Positions 60,101-64,000 of a stretch of 64,000 nucleotides of DNA are shown piece by piece. The notes under the pieces were generated by a model that worked only from the letters and a program-made list of their open reading frames with translations, did no database searches and was not told the DNA's origin. Numbering within the stretch: position 1 is the first letter of the stretch; every line of letters begins with the position of its first letter. The position numbers and the translations under genes are program-made. This stretch comes from Owenia fusiformis (lineage: Eukaryota; Annelida; Polychaeta; Sabellida; Oweniidae): NCBI GenBank assembly GCA_903813345.2, contig CAIIXF020000004.1:4483525-4547524 (forward strand), written 5' to 3'.

Positions 60101-63100
60101 TGGGTGCAGTCGACATTCAGTCGTGGCGAAGCAGAATTGGAATTTTTAACTCGAGAATCAAAATACCAGGTTTGAGAATCAAAAACAATGGTACTAAGAG
60201 GCAAATGTCAAGTCCAAGTTTTGTAACAGTCTTAATGCTTATATACCTTATTCTACTCACCTTAGATATAATTTCCTGCATTGATTTGACAAATAATTAC
60301 AATAAACTTTTTAATGAATTTACTAGGCTCATGGCTATTGTGGTCATAATCTACTTGTTAACAGTCATGTTTGTTACATTATTTATGTCAATGCAAATGC
60401 TTATGAAGCTTATAGGCAATGTAAAATATGCAAATATTTTTGACAATTTCACACTCACTGTTTTGATTTTTCAAACTTCAGTCTACATTTTTGACCAAAG
60501 TGATTTAATCTTGCAGGCCGGCGACATTGAAACTCATCCTGGTCCTCACTCTACATGTACCATGCAGCATGATCTCAAGTTCCTTTTCTCAAACATTAAC
60601 AGCATAAGCAGTGGGGAAGGTATCAGGTTTGAAAGTTTTAAACATAGATTAAGAAAACATGGGGTATCGGTAGCTGGACTCTGTGAAGTAGGCAATTTGA
60701 ATGACAAGATTATTTCTGAAAACTACTTACTTCCTGACTATCACTCTCCCCTTTATCATCAAGGGGGTAGAGGGCTCATGATATACATTAAATCTGACCT
60801 TACCTACATTCCCATGCCGGATTTGAATACTGATAACAGTCTTTGGGTTAATATCAAAATTAGAAATACTTCAATACTATTTGGTGTACATTATCGCTCT
60901 CCTAGTATGAATGTAAATGAGGAAAATGCTTATTTTGACCATCTAAGGGAAAATCTCTCCAAAGCATCCAAGATAAAATGTGACCACCTAATTATAAATG
61001 GTGATTTCAATTCCAAACATCAAAAATGGTGGCCTGAAGGTACTACTGACTCGAGAGGCAATAAACTTGACTCTATTTTATCAAACTTAAATCTTATCCA
61101 GTTAGTAAAAGAGCCTACCAGAATAACAAGAAACTCAAGAACCTGCATTGACCTTTCTATTACAAACAAGCCTTTTCTCGTAAGGGAATTGGTTGTTTCT
61201 GACCCTATTGGTAATACCGACCACTCTACTATTTTGACCACTCTTCCGTTAAAACTCAGTAAGAGACACAAATTAAAGAAAACCATTTGGAAATATGACC
61301 AGGCTGATATTGAGGGTATAAATTCCAACATTCGTAATTTTGACCTGACTGAACTATATAATCAGAGTAATAGAGACATTAATGTTACAACTGAAAGCTT
61401 TTCTTGTCATATTTTTGACATATTTTCAAAATACATTCCTCAAAAAACAACAATTTTAAATGCAAATGATCAACCTTGGATGAACTCAAAAATTAAACGC
61501 GAAATCAATAAGAAAGAACGACTTTATCGGAAAACCAAATCAAAAAATGACACAACTATTTTTGACAACTACACTGCTCAAGCTGAAAAGGTCAAATCCT
61601 TAATAAAAGAGGCAAAATTAAATTACCAGGAAAATATTGTAAAACAGATTAATGAATCAACCTGTAAAGGAAAACAATACTGGAACATAGTCAATTCTTT
61701 TCTATCCAGAACTTTTCATGCTTTACTCCCTAGTTTGAAGTGCAATTTTTCAGATCACATAGCTACAACTGAGGGTGAAAAAGCTGAGTGTTTCCTTAAC
61801 TTTTTTTCTTCAAAATATCATAATTTAAACCAAGTGGATAACGATGCACTTCCACATTTTCCAAATAGAACTGGAATATCAATTGACCATTTATCTACCA
61901 ATCCAGATGAAATTCTTCAAATAATCCAGTCCTTTGATTGCGATAAAGCCTGTGGTCTTGACAAAATTAATAACAGAATGACAAAAATAGCCCAGGAAGC
62001 ATTATCCTTCCAGTTATCAAAATTGTTTAACATGATTTTTGCATGTGGCCAATTTCCTAGTTGCTGGAAACTTGGAAACATTTCTCCAATTTATAAGAAG
62101 TCTGATAGATCTCAAGTTGAGAATTATAGACCGATTACTTTGCTAAGCACTTTTTCCAAAATTTTTGAAAAAGTTGTGCATAATCGCATTTTAACGCATC
62201 TACTTGAAAATAACCTTCTTTATCAATTTCAATCTGGATTTCTTCCAGGACACAACACTGAGCTACAACTTTTAGCAATAACTGATTATATCTTTAACGA
62301 AATGGAAAAAGGTAACTGTGTTAATTCTGTTTATTTAGACGTGGCGTCTGCTTTTGATACTGTACCGCATAACTTACTCATTCACAAGATGAAATCATAT
62401 GGAATTCAAGGTAAATTAGCCGACCTCTGCTCTTCTTACTTAGAAAATCGAAAAGTCTGTGTCACTGTAGATGATCACACATCAAACTTCTCTCCTGACC
62501 ACTTCATAAACTCCGGTGTGCCTCAGGGCTCCATAATCGGACCCCTGATGTTTCTGATATACATAAATGACCTCCCTGACACTCTGACCTCGAAAACTTT
62601 TATCTATGCAGATGATACCTCCTTATACTCTTTCTTTCACCCTTCTGGTAATCAAACTGGCCAACTCCAAAATGACCTAAATCTTTTAAGTGCATGGTCT
62701 AGAACCTGGCAATTGAAATTTAAAGCATCTAAAAGTGCTCATTTAATTTTTCGCTCAACCCGACTAAAAAATATTCAAATGTCTCCGCTTTACTTTGATG
62801 GTGAAATGATCCCCCAAAAGCAATCACACAAGCACCTGGGTTTCATCTTAGATGAGAATTTGACTTTTAATGACCATATAAACTATCTGTCTAATAAAGT
62901 TCAAAAACTGTTAAATCCTTTGAAGCTCATATCAAACAAAATACAATCGCACCATCTTGAAATAATGTATAATTCATATTTGGCGTCTCATTTTGACTAT
63001 TGTAGCTCCATTTACGGATCGTCATCCCTGGCGGCCTTGTCAAAGCTTGACAAAATCCACTACCAAGCTGCTGTTATATGTGCTGGGGTACTGCATGGCT

Positions 63101-63810
63101 CTAACACCTCAAAAACTTTAAAATGTTTACAGTGGAAATCGCTTACTGACAAAAGACACGAAAAAAATCTAAGACTGATGTTCAAAATTGTAAGAAAGGA
63201 AGTGCCTTATTATGTCCATAGTCTTTTTGACCAACATCGCAACCAAGCAACTAGAATTTTAAGACACTCTTTACCCTTTTCCTGCCCAAGAAATATTTCA
63301 ATGAGACTCTCCAAAGCACCAGTTTTAAAACTTATAAATGATTGGAACCAACTAAGCCAGACTTTTCGTGAAATTCAAACCATTTCTAGATTCAAAAGCT
63401 CTATTAAACAGATATTTATCCCTATTTCAAACTTCATACCAACTACAAAACTAAATTTAAGTAGAACCAACGAAAAACTGCTAAATAGGCTTCGAGTTGA
63501 TTTTGCCCTTAAAGACCATTTCTTTACTCATAATTTTACTGGAATAATTGACAACAAATGCCTCTGTGGCTCTACTGAAGACACAAAGCATTTCATTCTA
63601 ACCTGCCCTCGCCATACCCATGAACGTAATAAAATGATGACTGCACTTCGTGAACAAAATTTATTGTTTGATACTCAACTTATTTCTAGTAAGACAGAAC
63701 AGGTCAAATACTTAATTTATGAAAATGAACTCACTATTGATTCTCAGAAAATCCTGATAGATATAGTGATGCAATTTGTACAGGCCTGTTATAAGTTTCC
63801 ATCAAATTAA
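60100..63810 (+). CDS. LINE ORF2: endonuclease-reverse transcriptase
   Basis: This 1236-residue polyprotein nicks target DNA and copies LINE RNA by target-primed reverse transcription. The leader (1-139) has hydrophobic segments at about 41-62, 77-104 and 114-131. A 2A-like GDIETHPGP lies at 141-149. The endonuclease (158-380) shows SNINS (164-168), Glu196 in LCEVGNL, YRSP (265-268), GDFN (301-304), a TDSRG block (316-320) and NTDHS (372-376), the usual catalytic set of APE-type nucleases. The RT shows YRPITLLSTFSKIFEKV (676-692), YLDVASAFDTVPH (745-757), SGVPQGSIIGPLMF (805-818) and YADD (836-839). The C terminus has C-X1-C-X7-H-X4-C (1154-1169), a possible nucleic acid-binding knuckle. The ATG context is weak at -3 (T) but has G at +4. 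The frame is closed upstream by TAG at 60046. Confidence 0.92.
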   Translation: MGAVDIQSWRSRIGIFNSRIKIPGLRIKNNGTKRQMSSPSFVTVLMLIYLILLTLDIISCIDLTNNYNKLFNEFTRLMAIVVIIYLLTVMFVTLFMSMQMLMKLIGNVKYANIFDNFTLTVLIFQTSVYIFDQSDLILQAGDIETHPGPHSTCTMQHDLKFLFSNINSISSGEGIRFESFKHRLRKHGVSVAGLCEVGNLNDKIISENYLLPDYHSPLYHQGGRGLMIYIKSDLTYIPMPDLNTDNSLWVNIKIRNTSILFGVHYRSPSMNVNEENAYFDHLRENLSKASKIKCDHLIINGDFNSKHQKWWPEGTTDSRGNKLDSILSNLNLIQLVKEPTRITRNSRTCIDLSITNKPFLVRELVVSDPIGNTDHSTILTTLPLKLSKRHKLKKTIWKYDQADIEGINSNIRNFDLTELYNQSNRDINVTTESFSCHIFDIFSKYIPQKTTILNANDQPWMNSKIKREINKKERLYRKTKSKNDTTIFDNYTAQAEKVKSLIKEAKLNYQENIVKQINESTCKGKQYWNIVNSFLSRTFHALLPSLKCNFSDHIATTEGEKAECFLNFFSSKYHNLNQVDNDALPHFPNRTGISIDHLSTNPDEILQIIQSFDCDKACGLDKINNRMTKIAQEALSFQLSKLFNMIFACGQFPSCWKLGNISPIYKKSDRSQVENYRPITLLSTFSKIFEKVVHNRILTHLLENNLLYQFQSGFLPGHNTELQLLAITDYIFNEMEKGNCVNSVYLDVASAFDTVPHNLLIHKMKSYGIQGKLADLCSSYLENRKVCVTVDDHTSNFSPDHFINSGVPQGSIIGPLMFLIYINDLPDTLTSKTFIYADDTSLYSFFHPSGNQTGQLQNDLNLLSAWSRTWQLKFKASKSAHLIFRSTRLKNIQMSPLYFDGEMIPQKQSHKHLGFILDENLTFNDHINYLSNKVQKLLNPLKLISNKIQSHHLEIMYNSYLASHFDYCSSIYGSSSLAALSKLDKIHYQAAVICAGVLHGSNTSKTLKCLQWKSLTDKRHEKNLRLMFKIVRKEVPYYVHSLFDQHRNQATRILRHSLPFSCPRNISMRLSKAPVLKLINDWNQLSQTFREIQTISRFKSSIKQIFIPISNFIPTTKLNLSRTNEKLLNRLRVDFALKDHFFTHNFTGIIDNKCLCGSTEDTKHFILTCPRHTHERNKMMTALREQNLLFDTQLISSKTEQVKYLIYENELTIDSQKILIDIVMQFVQACYKFPSN
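60517..60546 (+). other. 2A-like peptide coding site within ORF2
   Basis: It encodes AGDIETHPGP, directly before the endonuclease domain. Consensus 2A peptides end in D-V/I-E-x-N-P-G-P and make the ribosome skip the Gly-Pro bond. Here the Asn is His, so activity is uncertain. 2A-like sequences at this place in ORF2 are known from other APE-type LINEs. Confidence 0.6.
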
Positions 63811-64000
63811 TGTTTTTCTCATTTGTATCTTGTGACAACCCCCCCCTCCCTCCCAACCTCTCACATTACCAATAAACCATCTATGATTACTGTAATTAAT
63901 CCTCTATTGTAATTTAAACTACCTAGAATGCCTATGGCGATTGGTAGTAGATATTTTGTGTATTTTTTGTTTATGAAGGAAATAAATAATATGTTAAAAA
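63811..64000 (+). other. 3' untranslated region of the LINE
   Basis: A pyrimidine run with C and T blocks (63838-63856) is followed by AT-rich sequence and GGAAATAAATAATATG close to the window edge. The element's end and target duplication cannot be confirmed inside the window. Confidence 0.6.

Larger units (their letters stand above)
57938..64000 (+). mobile_element. apparently intact two-ORF LINE
   Basis: This non-LTR retrotransposon has ORF1 (58149-59114), a 985-base inter-ORF region, ORF2 (60100-63810) and a 3' untranslated region running to the window edge (GGAAATAAATAATATG, then TTAAAAA). No stop or frameshift interrupts either ORF, so this is a young copy. The 5' end is uncertain: a segment at 57938-57985 matches the left end of the MITE at 1713, which may mean a shared 5' region or a pre-existing insertion. 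APE-type endonuclease and RT motifs place it in the broad CR1/Jockey group, with the exact clade unresolved. Confidence 0.85.

Noticed and set aside
61020-61331. 103-codon minus-strand frame over ORF2
   Set aside because: It is an antisense shadow of the endonuclease-coding region.

Overview
The window looks like AT-rich nuclear DNA from an invertebrate animal, probably a marine one. The evidence is an uninterrupted seven-transmembrane receptor gene, two different animal-type LINE retrotransposons, Tc1/mariner-type elements with TA target duplications, and a very dense crop of short inverted-repeat elements. There are no bacterial operons or phage genes. The species cannot be fixed from the sequence alone. 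Repeat boundaries were found by eye and are approximate.

Only one host gene is clear: an intronless class A GPCR on the minus strand (8496-9743). Almost everything else that can be recognised is mobile DNA. From left to right: a tRNA-derived SINE and a MITE (1.5-1.9 kb); a 5'-truncated LINE inserted in the middle of a palindrome (3.1-5.8 kb); a cluster of abutting foldback copies (6.7-8.1 kb); the GPCR; a long-TIR element filled with a minisatellite (11.9-14.3 kb); nested hairpin repeats (15.4-18.9 kb); a mariner relic carrying a nested TTAA-flanked MITE (26.2-27.6 kb); further mariner-end MITEs (23.2, 34.6, 37.3, 47.2 and 56.1 kb); a foldback at 39.0 kb; a composite A-B-A-B-A array (40.96-43.96 kb) inserted in a repeat whose empty relative lies at 21.1 kb; and a 4.9-kb giant foldback (49.3-54.2 kb) with tandem repeats and the same decayed coding fragment in both arms.

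The last 6 kb hold an apparently intact LINE. ORF1 (58149-59114) is an L1-ORF1p-like RNA-binding protein. ORF2 (60100-63810) carries an apurinic-type endonuclease, a reverse transcriptase and a C-terminal Cys/His motif. ORF2 begins with a membrane-like leader that ends in a variant 2A-like peptide, and its start codon overlaps the stop of a small upstream ORF (TAATG). The two proteins would act together in target-primed reverse transcription.

The most unusual items are the composite array with its empty-site relative, the LINE's hydrophobic leader plus 2A-like junction, and the giant foldback.
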